Notes under the pieces: model-generated | Seen by the model: the letters and a program-made list of their open reading frames with translations, nothing else | Told to the model about the DNA's origin: nothing | Database searches by the model: none | Origin: JAFANK01 sp036741695 | Lineage (GTDB): Bacteria; Vulcanimicrobiota; Vulcanimicrobiia; Eremiobacterales; Eremiobacteraceae | Assembly: GCA_036741695.1 (NCBI GenBank) | Contig: DAINRU010000004.1 | Coordinates: forward strand, 60,646 to 124,645 | Reading direction: 5' to 3' | DNA: 64,000 nucleotides | Part shown: piece by piece, positions 50,768 through 60,279 of the stretch | Layout of the letters: each line of letters begins with the position of its first letter | Position numbering within the stretch: the first letter of the stretch is position 1 | Translations under genes and position numbers: made by a program

Positions 50768-52504
50768 TTATAACCCCGTATACACAGGGCCGCCGCCGCC
50801 TTCTGGCGGGACCCAATCGATGATCTGATAGGGGTCCATGATATCGCAGGTCTTGCAGTGCACGCAGTTGGCGAAATTGATCTGCAGGCGCTTGCCTGAA
50901 TCTGCGAAGCCATCCTTGTTGATCTTCTGCGCACCGAGCGCGGCCGGGATCATCTCGTAGACGTTCGCCGGACAGAAGTACTGGCACGGATTGCCGAACT
51001 CTTCAGCACAGCGCGTCGCGCAGATGTCGGTGTCGGCCACGTGCAGATGGCAAGGCTGGTTCTCATCGTGCTTCGTGCCGCTGCGAAAGACGTCATCGAG
51101 CTTGCTGAACGTCAACTTGCCATCATAGCGTGGCCGCTCGAAGCCGGGCACGTTGCGGCCGAAATAATTGACGAGCTTCTCCATGTCGGCGTAGCCTTCG
51201 TGTCCGGGCAGGCGGTCGTAGATGCCGAAGCCGCGCCCGCCGGTCAGATGGCCGAGCGCCGCATTGATCATGCCTGCGATTCTGCCGCGCTCGAAACCCT
51301 GGTGGAAGTTGCGGGCGCCGTACAGCTCGGTGCGGATCCACGAATCCTCGACGAGCTTTTGATGCGACGCAAGCTGGCCGGCATCGCTCACACCGGCGAG
51401 GACCGCCTCGTAACACGTCTGCGCCGCGAGCATGCCTGACTTCAGCGCCAAGTGGATCCCTTTGAGCCGCATGGGGTTGAGCGTGCCGGCGGTATCGCCC
51501 ACAAGTAACACGCCATCGGCGTACGGGCGCGGCATCGACCAGTACCCGCCTTCAGGGATCGCCTTTGCTCCATAGCGGAACATCTCGCCGCCGGCGAGCA
51601 GTTTCGCCACGCTTGGGTGCGCCTTGAACTTCTGGAACTCGGCGTGCGGCTCGAGCTGGGGATTGCGGTAATCGAGGCCGACGACGATCCCGATATCCCA
51701 AATGTCGTCGGCCATCGAGTAGATGAAGCCGCCGCCGAACGTCCGGTCGTCAAGCGGGTATCCCAAGGTGTGGATGACCGCGCCGCTGGGCGTCGATCCT
51801 TTGGGCATCTGCCAGAGCTCTTTGATGCCGATGGCGTAGACCTGCGGGTTGCAGCCCTTTGACAGCTGCAACGTCCGCTCCAGCTGCTTTGCAAGCGTGC
51901 CACGCGGCCCTTCGCCGAGCACGGTCACACGGGCGCGTAGATCTGCGCCCGGTTCGTAGTTGGGTTTGGGATTGCCGTTCTTATCGACGCCTTTATCGCC
52001 CGTGCGCACGCCCACGACCCGTTCGCCGTCGAAGAGCAGCTCTTGACCGGGGGTCTCGGGGAATACCTGGACGCCGAGCGCCTCTGCTTGGCTTGAGAGC
52101 CATTTGACAAGTTTATTGAGGCTTGCGACGTACTTGCCGTGGTTGTTCATCGGCGGCGGCACCATCGGCGCCTTGATGTGCTCGGACTTGCTCAAAAACC
52201 ACAGCGCGTCAGAGGTCACCGGTCCCTCGACCGGGCAGCCAGCGGCGAGAAAGTCGCCGAAGAGCTCGTTCAGGCTGATTGGGTCGAGCACGGCACCCGA
52301 GATGCCGTGATCCCCGATCGCACGAGCTTTGTCGATGACGAGGATGTTCTCGCACGAGAGCTCGGGCCCGCTCTTCGTGCCTGCTTTGACGGCCTGGTTG
52401 TGTTCGGCGTAGAGCTGCGCGAGCCGGATGGCGCCTCCCAAGCTCGCCGGTCCTGCGCCGACGAAGAGCACGTCGACTTCGAGGACGTCGCGTTCACGCG
52501 CCAT
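50768..52504 (-). CDS. Electron transfer flavoprotein-ubiquinone oxidoreductase
   Basis: The 578-residue protein is full-length ETF-QO. The FAD-binding N-terminus reads VDVLFVGAGPASLGGAIRLAQ, and GDHGISGAVLDPISLNELFGDF, LVGDTAGTLNPMRLKGIHLA and the C-terminal cluster region follow. The [4Fe-4S] cluster ligands are in CQYFCPANVYE and FANCVHCKTCDIMDP. It passes electrons from ETF, fed by acyl-CoA and amino-acid dehydrogenases, to the quinone pool at the membrane. No etfAB genes are in the window. It is 8 bases downstream of the lipoprotein gene. Confidence 0.95.
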   Translation of the reverse strand: MARERDVLEVDVLFVGAGPASLGGAIRLAQLYAEHNQAVKAGTKSGPELSCENILVIDKARAIGDHGISGAVLDPISLNELFGDFLAAGCPVEGPVTSDALWFLSKSEHIKAPMVPPPMNNHGKYVASLNKLVKWLSSQAEALGVQVFPETPGQELLFDGERVVGVRTGDKGVDKNGNPKPNYEPGADLRARVTVLGEGPRGTLAKQLERTLQLSKGCNPQVYAIGIKELWQMPKGSTPSGAVIHTLGYPLDDRTFGGGFIYSMADDIWDIGIVVGLDYRNPQLEPHAEFQKFKAHPSVAKLLAGGEMFRYGAKAIPEGGYWSMPRPYADGVLLVGDTAGTLNPMRLKGIHLALKSGMLAAQTCYEAVLAGVSDAGQLASHQKLVEDSWIRTELYGARNFHQGFERGRIAGMINAALGHLTGGRGFGIYDRLPGHEGYADMEKLVNYFGRNVPGFERPRYDGKLTFSKLDDVFRSGTKHDENQPCHLHVADTDICATRCAEEFGNPCQYFCPANVYEMIPAALGAQKINKDGFADSGKRLQINFANCVHCKTCDIMDPYQIIDWVPPEGGGGPVYTGL

Positions 52505-52512
52505 AGGTCATC

Positions 52513-53466
52513 CTAGAGCAACACGGCCGTCGACTTGGCGACTGCGGTTCCGTTCTGCATGGCGGTGACGGTGTAGGTCCCCGAGGGCAGAGACTTGCCG
52601 CCGTACGGCACGACGACGCTGACGAAGTCCGAGACCGAACGGGCTGGGACGGGAAGCGGTATCGCCACCTTGACCACATCCCCTTTGGGCGGCTGGATGT
52701 CGAACTCGGTGACCGAGACCGCCGTCTGGCTCGCGTTGGTCACGGCAAAGGTGCAATCATAATGCGGCCCCTTGGGCGCGGCGATCGCCGAGATCTCCAA
52801 GCTGTCGATGGAGAACGGACCTTTGGGGTGTTTCTCATCGAGGGATGTGAATTGGGTGTCCATCGGCGGAACGTCCAGATTCACCGATCCGATCATCTTC
52901 TTCGAATCGTCGAGGAAATTGACGTTGATCTCTTTGTATGTGATAGGGTCATCGCTCGTTTTGAGGACGAGCGACACGACCTCAGACGTATCTCCGGCGC
53001 CCGCCGAGACCGAGACCTGCGAGCTGCCCAGCGCTGTCTTGTCTGCGTACGCTGAGACCGAGGTGATCTTGGCGCCGTTCTGCGTCGTGTTCTGCAGCGC
53101 AAAGGACAGCTCAAGCTCTCGCGCTGCTTTGACCGGGTCCTTCGCCGAGCCGTCGAATGCGAGCCGCAGCGACGGGCCGACGATGGCTAGGCTATTGGGG
53201 ATCGGCGTCGGCGTGGGTGCCGCGGAGCCCGTCGGGCTGGGAGCCGGCGAGACGCCTGGCCGCATGAAGTAGGGTGAGATCGATCCGCTGATCGAGGGTG
53301 CAGGCGATGCGCCGTATGGTTGACCGTAGGGCTGATTGGGGTTACTGACCGGGTTTGGGCCGGAGACCGGCGTGCCAAAGCCCGCATTGGTGCTGCAGCC
53401 CGCGAGGACCCACGCGAGCGCAAGGCCGAGCACGCGATTCGCGCGCAGATACGTCATAAGGGACAT
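52513..53466 (-). CDS. Putative lipoprotein, 317 aa
   Basis: The signal peptide ends in a lipobox LAWVLAGCST, so lipidation at Cys24 is likely. After a Pro/Ser-rich, unstructured stretch (about 30-95) come two strand-rich regions with many Thr, Ser and Val residues, resembling immunoglobulin-like folds (ELELSFALQNTTQNGAKITSVSAYAD; YDCTFAVTNASQTAVSVTEFDIQP). I do not recognise the family. It would be anchored in the envelope. It precedes the ETF-QO gene by 8 bases, but a functional link is not evident. Confidence 0.75.
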   Translation of the reverse strand: MSLMTYLRANRVLGLALAWVLAGCSTNAGFGTPVSGPNPVSNPNQPYGQPYGASPAPSISGSISPYFMRPGVSPAPSPTGSAAPTPTPIPNSLAIVGPSLRLAFDGSAKDPVKAARELELSFALQNTTQNGAKITSVSAYADKTALGSSQVSVSAGAGDTSEVVSLVLKTSDDPITYKEINVNFLDDSKKMIGSVNLDVPPMDTQFTSLDEKHPKGPFSIDSLEISAIAAPKGPHYDCTFAVTNASQTAVSVTEFDIQPPKGDVVKVAIPLPVPARSVSDFVSVVVPYGGKSLPSGTYTVTAMQNGTAVAKSTAVLL

Positions 53467-53524
53467 CGTGCAGGATTTCGCGGCCCCGTCAGGACCGGCC
53501 TTCGGCGGCGCCCGCCCGCTTGTG

Positions 53525-54358
53525 TCAGAAGAAGGGGTTGTGCGCGCGTTCCTGCGCTACCGTCGACGCTGGGCCGTGACCGGGGAGCACGACCATCTCT
53601 TCGGGCAGGGATAGTATCTTCGAGCGGATCGTAGCGAGCTGGTCGTCATAGCCGAAGCGCTCGCCGAAGACGCGGCCCACCGATCCAGCGAACATCTCAT
53701 CGCCGGTGAAGATCATCCCCTTATAGATGAAGCATGATGAGCCGTCGGTGTGCCCAGGCGTGTGCAGCATGGCGATCTCGCCATCGCCGAAGGGCAGGCG
53801 GTCGCCATCGCGGATACCGATGGCCCCGCGCGCCGCAGCGCCACGCGCGGCAGCATCGAGCTCGTGCATCACGGGTCGAGCCTTGGGAAACGCTGCGCGC
53901 ACGGGCGCAAGCGCGTCGGCGTGGTCATCGTGTTTGTGAGTGAGCAAGATATACTGCAAGTCCACGTGCGCCTGCTTGAACGTCTCGACGATCGGCGCGG
54001 GGTCGCCTGCCGGATCGACGAACGCTCCGACACCCTTGCCGCGCAGCATGATGAAATAACCGTTGCTCGGATGCGGCCTGTTGATCTGATGCTTGAGAAA
54101 GCCGGGAGCCGCGAAATCCCGTGGATACCAGCGGTTCAGACCGGAGTCGGCGAGCTTTGCCGGATCCAGCCGCAGAGCTTTCGCGATAGCGTGCGCCTCG
54201 GTCTCGGTTGGCTGTGCTTTGTCGGCGATGAACAGGTCGAGCCGCCCCCGTTCGATGCCGGTGTGTTGCGCGAGACTCTGGGAGCTCAGCCGCAGACCGC
54301 TGCTCGCTTTGCGGATGATGTCGCCGAAGGTGTCCTCGAGCTCGATCCGCGCGTTCAT
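53525..54358 (-). CDS. XRE-type helix-turn-helix fused to metallo-beta-lactamase hydrolase
   Basis: The 277-residue protein has an N-terminal Cro/XRE-like helix-turn-helix (about 10-65: SSQSLAQHTGIERGRLDLFIADKAQPTE) and a glyoxalase II-like MBL domain (about 80-277). The metal motif is LTHKHDDHADAL; LHTPGHTDGSSCF, FTGDEMFAGSVGRVFG and LPGHGPAST follow. An HTH joined to an MBL hydrolase is uncommon, and it may be an enzyme with a protein-binding module or a regulator. The ATG overlaps the stop of the giant Ig-like protein gene (ATGA). Confidence 0.83.
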   Translation of the reverse strand: MNARIELEDTFGDIIRKASSGLRLSSQSLAQHTGIERGRLDLFIADKAQPTETEAHAIAKALRLDPAKLADSGLNRWYPRDFAAPGFLKHQINRPHPSNGYFIMLRGKGVGAFVDPAGDPAPIVETFKQAHVDLQYILLTHKHDDHADALAPVRAAFPKARPVMHELDAAARGAAARGAIGIRDGDRLPFGDGEIAMLHTPGHTDGSSCFIYKGMIFTGDEMFAGSVGRVFGERFGYDDQLATIRSKILSLPEEMVVLPGHGPASTVAQERAHNPFF

Positions 54359-57300
54359 GTGCCGGCGGGCCTATTGAGCGGGTGAGGCACGGCCGGCTGC
54401 GCCGCGCGTACCGTGACCAGTATCGTGCGCACACCCCCGTGATCATCGGCGATGCGGATCGTCGCGACCCCCGCACTGCGCGCCGTGATGATGACGCTTG
54501 CCGTCGGACCGTTGCTCGCTCCTGTGCCAATACTGGCGACCGCCGCGTTCGACGTTGTGATACTGAAGCTGTGCGTGTAGCCAGGTTCGGAGATGACGAT
54601 CGTCTGCCCAGGCGCTCCCGCGGCGAGCACGAGGCTAGGCGCCGAAACAGCTAAGGGCGCGGTAGCCGGTGGCATCGTTTGGCTCGGCATCGGCGTGGGG
54701 CTCGGCGACGAGAGCCCAACAACACCGGGTTGGGCTGCGCTTTCGGTCACGATATGGTGAGGCATCGTCGGCCCAATGGGTCCGAGGATCGGCCGTTGCA
54801 TGCGCGGCCGCGGTGTCGGCTTCGCGACGGGCGTCGGATGGAGCGCTTTGTGCGGGCTGACGGGATGACGCTTCTTAAGCAGCGGGCTCACGCCCACGCC
54901 CACGCTGACCACGGCCGAGCCTCCGATATCGTCAGTCACGGTGATCGACGCCTGGCCGATCGTGCCACCGGCAATGACCCCGAACGTCACGGGTCCCGGT
55001 CCAGGTAGAGTTCCGATATCCAGGACCGCAACGGCCGTGTTCGAGCTCACCGCAAAATAGTGGGATGCGCCCGCGTCGGATGCAATGAAGGACTGCCCTG
55101 GCGAGCTTGTGCCGGCGAACGCTAGTGTCACCGGGTTGACGACGATGGCGCCCGTCGTCAGCGACACCAGCACCGTCGCCGCTCCGCTGTGATCATCCGT
55201 GACGTTGATGTTGCAATTGCCGACAACGGTCCCGGGCGTGACGGTGAAGGTCGTCGCGCTTGAGCCGGAGCCCGGGCTCTCGGTCGCGACGCTCTTGCTC
55301 GCACAGGTGCTGGCATCGACCGTGAAGTTGCCCGTGTAGTTGCTTTCCGAAACCGTGAAGGTGCCGTTGGAGCCTCCTACGGTGAGTCCAAGCGTCGTCG
55401 GGGTCGGGGTCAATGCGCCGAACGGCCCGACCGTGATGCTCATCGCCGCTGATGGACTATGGTCGTCGGTGATATTGATGTTACAGGGTCCGCCGCCCCC
55501 AACTGGAGTCACGGTGAACACCGTGCCGCTCGGACCGCTGGCCGGGCTGACCGTGGCGATGCCCGCGCAAAGGGAGGCATCGGCGTTCAACGTACCCGTG
55601 AAACCCGATTCACTCGCGGTGAAGGTCTGTGCTGCGCCGGCTCCGACATCGGTGAAGGCCGGGAGCGTCGACGGGGAAAGCGTGATCGGCCCAAACGTCG
55701 CGACGGTCGCGCTGACGCTTGCGGTCTGGGTATGGTCATCGTCGACGGCGATCGTGCACGTGCCGCTGAAGACCGGCGTCACCGTGAAGGTCGTTCCGGC
55801 ATTACCGGACGTGGGGCTCACGGTGGCGACGCTAGATGGGCAGGCAGTCGTGTCGATCGTGAAGGCTCCGGTGTAATTCGTTTCGCTCACGGTGAATGTC
55901 TGGGCCGCACCCGCTCCGACATCGCCGAACGAAAGCGTGGTTTTCGACGGTACCACGACTCCAAACGGTCCGACCGTGACGTTCACCGGCAAGCTGACGC
56001 CGCCATTGACGTTGTCCTTGATGCTAAAGGAGCAACTCCCACCGCTTGCGGTCGTTGCGAGCGCTGTGACCGGCACCGTCGTGCTCGGGCCTGTGCCAGC
56101 GATGGGTCCCACTGTGGCGATACTGCCGCACGAGTTCGCGACAACGGAGAAGGTGCCGGAGTAGCCGGGTTCCGAGATCGTTGCGTTCTGCGCGTTGGCG
56201 ACGCCCACGTCCGTGTACGTCAAGGTCGCGGGCGTGACCGTCGGCACCGCGGTCACGGTGATGCTGATGGGCTGCGTTCCTCCATGATTGTCGGTGACGT
56301 TGATCGTCGCTGGCCCAGGCCCCACCGCGGTAACGGTGTATGTATTGGGTCCAGGGCCGGCGGCCGATGCTGGACTCACGGTGGCCACGCCAGTATTCGT
56401 GCTGGCTGCGGTGATCGGACCCGAATAGAGCGTCTCCGAAGCCGTGAAGCTGCTACTCGAGCCGGCGCCGACGAGACTGATCGACGACGTGCTCACGCCG
56501 AGCGCACCGGGGTTTACGGTGACGCTCGCCGATGTGGTGCCGAGGTTAGCGTCGGAGAAATTGATGGTCGCCGATCTGCCCGATACTGGCTGGTTGACCG
56601 GCGTCACCGTGAAGCTAGCGGTCGGTCCCACTCCCGGCGACGTCACGGTGGCGACGCTCAAGTCTGTGCTACTCGCGGTGATGCTGCCCGTATAGTTCGG
56701 ATCGTTCACGCTGATCGATTGCGTGGCAGTCGTGCCGTTAAAAGTGAGGCTTGTCGGCGTCGGCGTCAGCGGCCCGGTCACCATGATCGCCACGAACTTG
56801 GTATGGGCGTGCGTATCGCTCACAGCGATCTCCGGATTACCCGCCGCGACAGGGGTCACCGTGAACGTGAAAGGATTCGGTCCGGTTTGGGAAGCGGGGC
56901 TCACGCTGGCTTGCCCCGGGTTGCCGCTCGTCGCAGTTATCAGACCCGTGTAATCGCTTTCGCTCGCCGTGAATGTCTGTGATGCTCCCGTGACCGTGAA
57001 TACCAACGACGTCGGGTTGACGACCAAGCCGCCTGCGCTCACGACGATGCTGACCTGCGCGCTCTGGCCGAGCGTGTCGCTCACCGTTATGTGCGCGCTG
57101 CCTTCGGTGACCGGCGTGACGTTGAACGTCACGGGTCCCGGGCCGGTCCCAGACGCCGGCGATACCGTTGCCACACCTGTGTTGTCGCTGCTTGCACTGA
57201 GCGTGCTCGTGAAGAACGGATCAGTTGCATTGAACGGTTGACTCACCGTCGTGCCAACAAAGGTCAATGTTGTCGGAGTCACTCCGACCGGACCGGCAAC

Positions 57301-58635
57301 GGTTACGTTGACTGTCGCAGGTCCGTCACCGCCGCTGACGGTGATCGTCGTCGTGCCCGCACCCACCGGGTTGACCGTGAACGTGACCGGTCCAGGACCT
57401 GTTCCTGAACCAGACACCGTGGCGACCGCTGTATTGTTGCTCACCGCTGTGATCGCGCCCGTGTAGCTTGCTTCCGAGGCCTTGAAGGTTTGGGTCGCAC
57501 CACCGACGGCAAACGTCAAGCTGCCCGGCAAGACCGAGATCGTTCCAGGAGGCGTGACCGTGATGCTCACCGTTTGGGAGCCACCGTGATTGTCCGTGAC
57601 GGTGATCGACGTGATTCCCGCTCCGGTCGGCGTGACAGTGAAGATGACGGGACCCGGACCAGTCCCTGAAGCTGGCGAGACCGTTGCTTTCGTCGTATCC
57701 CCGCTGCTCGCGCTCAGGGGACCGCTGTATGATGACTCGCTCGCCGTGAACGTTTGCGCACTTCCACCGACCAAGAACGACAGGCTTAGCGTGCTTACCG
57801 TGAGCGAGCCCGGTGGTGCGGTTGGCGGAGTCGTGGGTGGAGCGGTCGGGGGCGGCGAGCTTGAACCACCGCCGCCATGGCCGCCGGCCAGCGCGGCGAT
57901 CACGCCCAGCCCTGCCAGGATGCCGAGGAATCCAGCGCCGCCGCCATGGCTTCCACCTTGCGCAGCCGGCGCTGGACTCGGCACCACTTTGGCGATGATC
58001 GCGTCATCCGGACATTTGAGCGCCGCGAACTGCGGCTGCACCGTCTGGATGGGAACCGCTACCAGGTTACCGCCGTGTGTGCTCACGGCCGCATCCCCGG
58101 CATGCAGAACGGTCAGCGTCCTGGCTTGCGACGCGGCCTGGATCTGTCCCTGATACACGGCGATGGTTGTCGTATCCGCGTCGCGGATCAGGCTGAAAAT
58201 CGCTGTCTCATCGCCCGCCGCAATCGAGAGACCGCCGGTCTGAATCGTGATCCCGGTCGTCTGCGCCTGCGCGCACACCGAGCCAAGGTCGAGGTTCAGT
58301 CCAAGACTGTTGGCGGTCGATGAGGCGCTGGCGGTGCTGCCGGGACCCAGGCGCACGCTGCCGACATCCGCCAGACTCAAGACGGCGATCGAATCAACGC
58401 CGGTGACGAGGGTGTCCCCGGGGCGCACGATGCGCGAGGAGAGCACATCGCGCGAAACGCCCGAGGCCGAGCGCACGACGACCGCCCCGGAGACGTTCGT
58501 GACGACCGGAACGGCGGCCGGCGGCGAGGTTTCTGCGGCGCCGGAGAAGCTCGGCCACAGGGTGAGAAAAAGACACAGCCACGCCAGGTACCGAATTACC
58601 ACATCGGGCCGGCGCGTGGAACGGCGGGGTCGCAC
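54355..58635 (-). CDS. Giant secreted FecR-domain protein with twelve Ig-like repeats
   Basis: The 1426-residue protein has a signal peptide (YLAWLCLFLTLWPSFSGA), a FecR-like domain (about 45-195: IVRPGDTLVTGVDSIAVLSL), a Gly/Pro-rich hydrophobic stretch (about 215-275), and eleven tandem repeats of about 88 residues (about 276-1248). A basic Pro-rich linker (about 1250-1325) leads to a twelfth repeat at the C-terminus. Each repeat carries the pattern SESxYTG, then VATVSPxSGTGPGP, TFTVTP and ITVTDxHGG. Repeats 7-10 each contain two Cys at matching places and could form disulfides. The start is GTG 58635. It is divergent from a TPR protein gene and probably surface-exposed. Function unknown; adhesion or a matrix role is inference. 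Confidence 0.82.
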   Translation of the reverse strand: MRPRRSTRRPDVVIRYLAWLCLFLTLWPSFSGAAETSPPAAVPVVTNVSGAVVVRSASGVSRDVLSSRIVRPGDTLVTGVDSIAVLSLADVGSVRLGPGSTASASSTANSLGLNLDLGSVCAQAQTTGITIQTGGLSIAAGDETAIFSLIRDADTTTIAVYQGQIQAASQARTLTVLHAGDAAVSTHGGNLVAVPIQTVQPQFAALKCPDDAIIAKVVPSPAPAAQGGSHGGGAGFLGILAGLGVIAALAGGHGGGGSSSPPPTAPPTTPPTAPPGSLTVSTLSLSFLVGGSAQTFTASESSYSGPLSASSGDTTKATVSPASGTGPGPVIFTVTPTGAGITSITVTDNHGGSQTVSITVTPPGTISVLPGSLTFAVGGATQTFKASEASYTGAITAVSNNTAVATVSGSGTGPGPVTFTVNPVGAGTTTITVSGGDGPATVNVTVAGPVGVTPTTLTFVGTTVSQPFNATDPFFTSTLSASSDNTGVATVSPASGTGPGPVTFNVTPVTEGSAHITVSDTLGQSAQVSIVVSAGGLVVNPTSLVFTVTGASQTFTASESDYTGLITATSGNPGQASVSPASQTGPNPFTFTVTPVAAGNPEIAVSDTHAHTKFVAIMVTGPLTPTPTSLTFNGTTATQSISVNDPNYTGSITASSTDLSVATVTSPGVGPTASFTVTPVNQPVSGRSATINFSDANLGTTSASVTVNPGALGVSTSSISLVGAGSSSSFTASETLYSGPITAASTNTGVATVSPASAAGPGPNTYTVTAVGPGPATINVTDNHGGTQPISITVTAVPTVTPATLTYTDVGVANAQNATISEPGYSGTFSVVANSCGSIATVGPIAGTGPSTTVPVTALATTASGGSCSFSIKDNVNGGVSLPVNVTVGPFGVVVPSKTTLSFGDVGAGAAQTFTVSETNYTGAFTIDTTACPSSVATVSPTSGNAGTTFTVTPVFSGTCTIAVDDDHTQTASVSATVATFGPITLSPSTLPAFTDVGAGAAQTFTASESGFTGTLNADASLCAGIATVSPASGPSGTVFTVTPVGGGGPCNINITDDHSPSAAMSITVGPFGALTPTPTTLGLTVGGSNGTFTVSESNYTGNFTVDASTCASKSVATESPGSGSSATTFTVTPGTVVGNCNINVTDDHSGAATVLVSLTTGAIVVNPVTLAFAGTSSPGQSFIASDAGASHYFAVSSNTAVAVLDIGTLPGPGPVTFGVIAGGTIGQASITVTDDIGGSAVVSVGVGVSPLLKKRHPVSPHKALHPTPVAKPTPRPRMQRPILGPIGPTMPHHIVTESAAQPGVVGLSSPSPTPMPSQTMPPATAPLAVSAPSLVLAAGAPGQTIVISEPGYTHSFSITTSNAAVASIGTGASNGPTASVIITARSAGVATIRIADDHGGVRTILVTVRAAQPAVPHPLNRPAGT

Positions 58636-58736
58636 GACCGATGCTTCGTGGGTTCAAGCTCCGGGACCATAGGAACAACGTCGCAAAGGCCTAGTGCTAA
58701 AGAGCGAGCAAGCACCGCAGGCATGGAAAGACGCAC

Positions 58737-60278
58737 GTGGCGCGACTCGTAGAGCGGATACTTGTCTGGGTGGCCGCCCTCGTGACGATCGCGGCGGTCG
58801 TGGCAGTCGTCATCAATTTCGTCCCCGGCACGCTGGGTGGACTGCGCTGGTTCCACCCGAGTCAAGGCGGCGGGAGCGCGACGCCGACCATCGGCCTTGC
58901 AGAGCAAGCCGTGACGCGCGGCGACACGCGTGCGGCCATCAAGCTTGCGCAGCGGGCAGTCGAAGAAAACCCTGGTGACGCCACGGTGGCAAACCGGGCC
59001 GGCAACGTCGCACTCCGCGCCGGCGACACGGGCGCGGCTGAGAAATATTATCTCGCGGGCGAAAGCGACGACAGGCGATATCCATGGAATTTCGTAGCGC
59101 TTGGGCAGCTCTACGAACGCGAAGGCAAAAAAGAGCTCGCCGACGAGCAGCTCCGAGCTGCGTCGGTGGCCGCGCCGGATCAGCCGTTCATCCATTACGA
59201 TCTTGGGGTCGTGGAGATGGAAGAAGGGCTTTATGCAGCCGCGCTCGCCGACTTCACAGAAGAGCTCAAGCGATCGCCAACCTATAGGCCCGCGATGGTC
59301 GGCCGCGCCGAAGCGCTGGAGAAGTTGGGTCGCAATGGCGAAGCGGTGGCATCGTATCAGCGTGCCGGCGTCAAAGCGCAGACCCATGGCAAACCACGAC
59401 CGAAGTTGACCGTCGCGCCGCTCGTCGCCCCGAGCCCAAGCCCGCTCCCCTCGCCGTCCGCGAAGATCGCGCTTGCAAAGCCCAGCCCCCGCCCCACACC
59501 GAGCGTCCGCAAGTCCGCCGCTCCGCTGCATCCAGTTGTGATCGCTGGCGCAAAGCCTAGCCCGAAGCTGGTCCGGCCGCCGTGGGCCACAGCGCCACCA
59601 TCGCCCGTGGCAAGCACCGTGGCTGCGGTTCCATCGTCATCGGCCAAACCGCTGAGCGAAGTCTCGGCGGACGCCCGCAGCTATCTGCTCGATGTGGCGC
59701 AGGATCTCGATTTCACTCGCGCGCTGCCGTCCGGCGATCCCAGTCAGACAACCGCCGCGCTGCGCTTCAGCCTGATGGATGCCCTTGCCAAAAAACCAGT
59801 CGACGTCGAATCGCTGCTGACCGTCGGCACGTCGGCGCTGCTCAGCGGCCGTATGACGCTCGCCTCGGCCGCCTTCAACGCCGCCTCCGACGCGGCACCG
59901 CACGATTGGCGTGGTCCGTATTTCTCCGGTCTCACCGCTCAAGCCAACGGAGACACACAGCAGGCGCGAACGCTCTTCGGCACGTCGTTGGCACGCGCAC
60001 CAAGGGCGGAGACGTACACGAGCATCGCCCTTGTAGATCTGCAAAATGGCGATACCGGCGCAGCTGCTGTCAACGCACATCGAGCGGCAGCGATGCAACC
60101 ATCGTACGAGCCCGGGCGGTTCGTTGCGGGGATGATCGACCTGATCCAGTCGGACGTACGCGGCGCTGAAGACAATCTCACGGCGGCGCAAACGCTTGGT
60201 GGTGCGCCCGCTAGGACGGCGTACTTCTTGACGGAGCTGCACGACATCGTCGGCACGTCGGCCCTGCCGGGCGGTTAG
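58737..60278 (+). CDS. Membrane-anchored TPR-repeat protein
   Basis: The 513-residue protein has one N-terminal membrane segment (ILVWVAALVTIAAVVAVVINFV, about 8-29). A TPR block (about 55-220) includes AIKLAQRAVEENPGDATVANRAGN and YDLGVVEMEEGLYAAALADFTEELKRSP. A Pro/Ala/Ser/Lys-rich linker (about 225-310) leads to a second TPR block (about 330-500). The bulk of the protein is likely periplasmic. GTG 58737 has GGAAAG upstream. It diverges from the Ig-like protein gene over about 100 bases, so the two may be co-regulated. Confidence 0.8.
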   Translation: MARLVERILVWVAALVTIAAVVAVVINFVPGTLGGLRWFHPSQGGGSATPTIGLAEQAVTRGDTRAAIKLAQRAVEENPGDATVANRAGNVALRAGDTGAAEKYYLAGESDDRRYPWNFVALGQLYEREGKKELADEQLRAASVAAPDQPFIHYDLGVVEMEEGLYAAALADFTEELKRSPTYRPAMVGRAEALEKLGRNGEAVASYQRAGVKAQTHGKPRPKLTVAPLVAPSPSPLPSPSAKIALAKPSPRPTPSVRKSAAPLHPVVIAGAKPSPKLVRPPWATAPPSPVASTVAAVPSSSAKPLSEVSADARSYLLDVAQDLDFTRALPSGDPSQTTAALRFSLMDALAKKPVDVESLLTVGTSALLSGRMTLASAAFNAASDAAPHDWRGPYFSGLTAQANGDTQQARTLFGTSLARAPRAETYTSIALVDLQNGDTGAAAVNAHRAAAMQPSYEPGRFVAGMIDLIQSDVRGAEDNLTAAQTLGGAPARTAYFLTELHDIVGTSALPGG

Positions 60279-60279
60279 G

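Noticed and set aside
52811..52830. GAACGGACCTTTGGGGTG inside the lipoprotein gene, resembling a hairpin family copy
   Set aside because: The right arm does not pair with the left and the stretch is ordinary coding sequence, so it is a chance match.
55459..56982. A 507-codon plus-strand frame opposite the Ig-like repeats
   Set aside because: Its repetitive text simply mirrors the repeats of the minus-strand gene.
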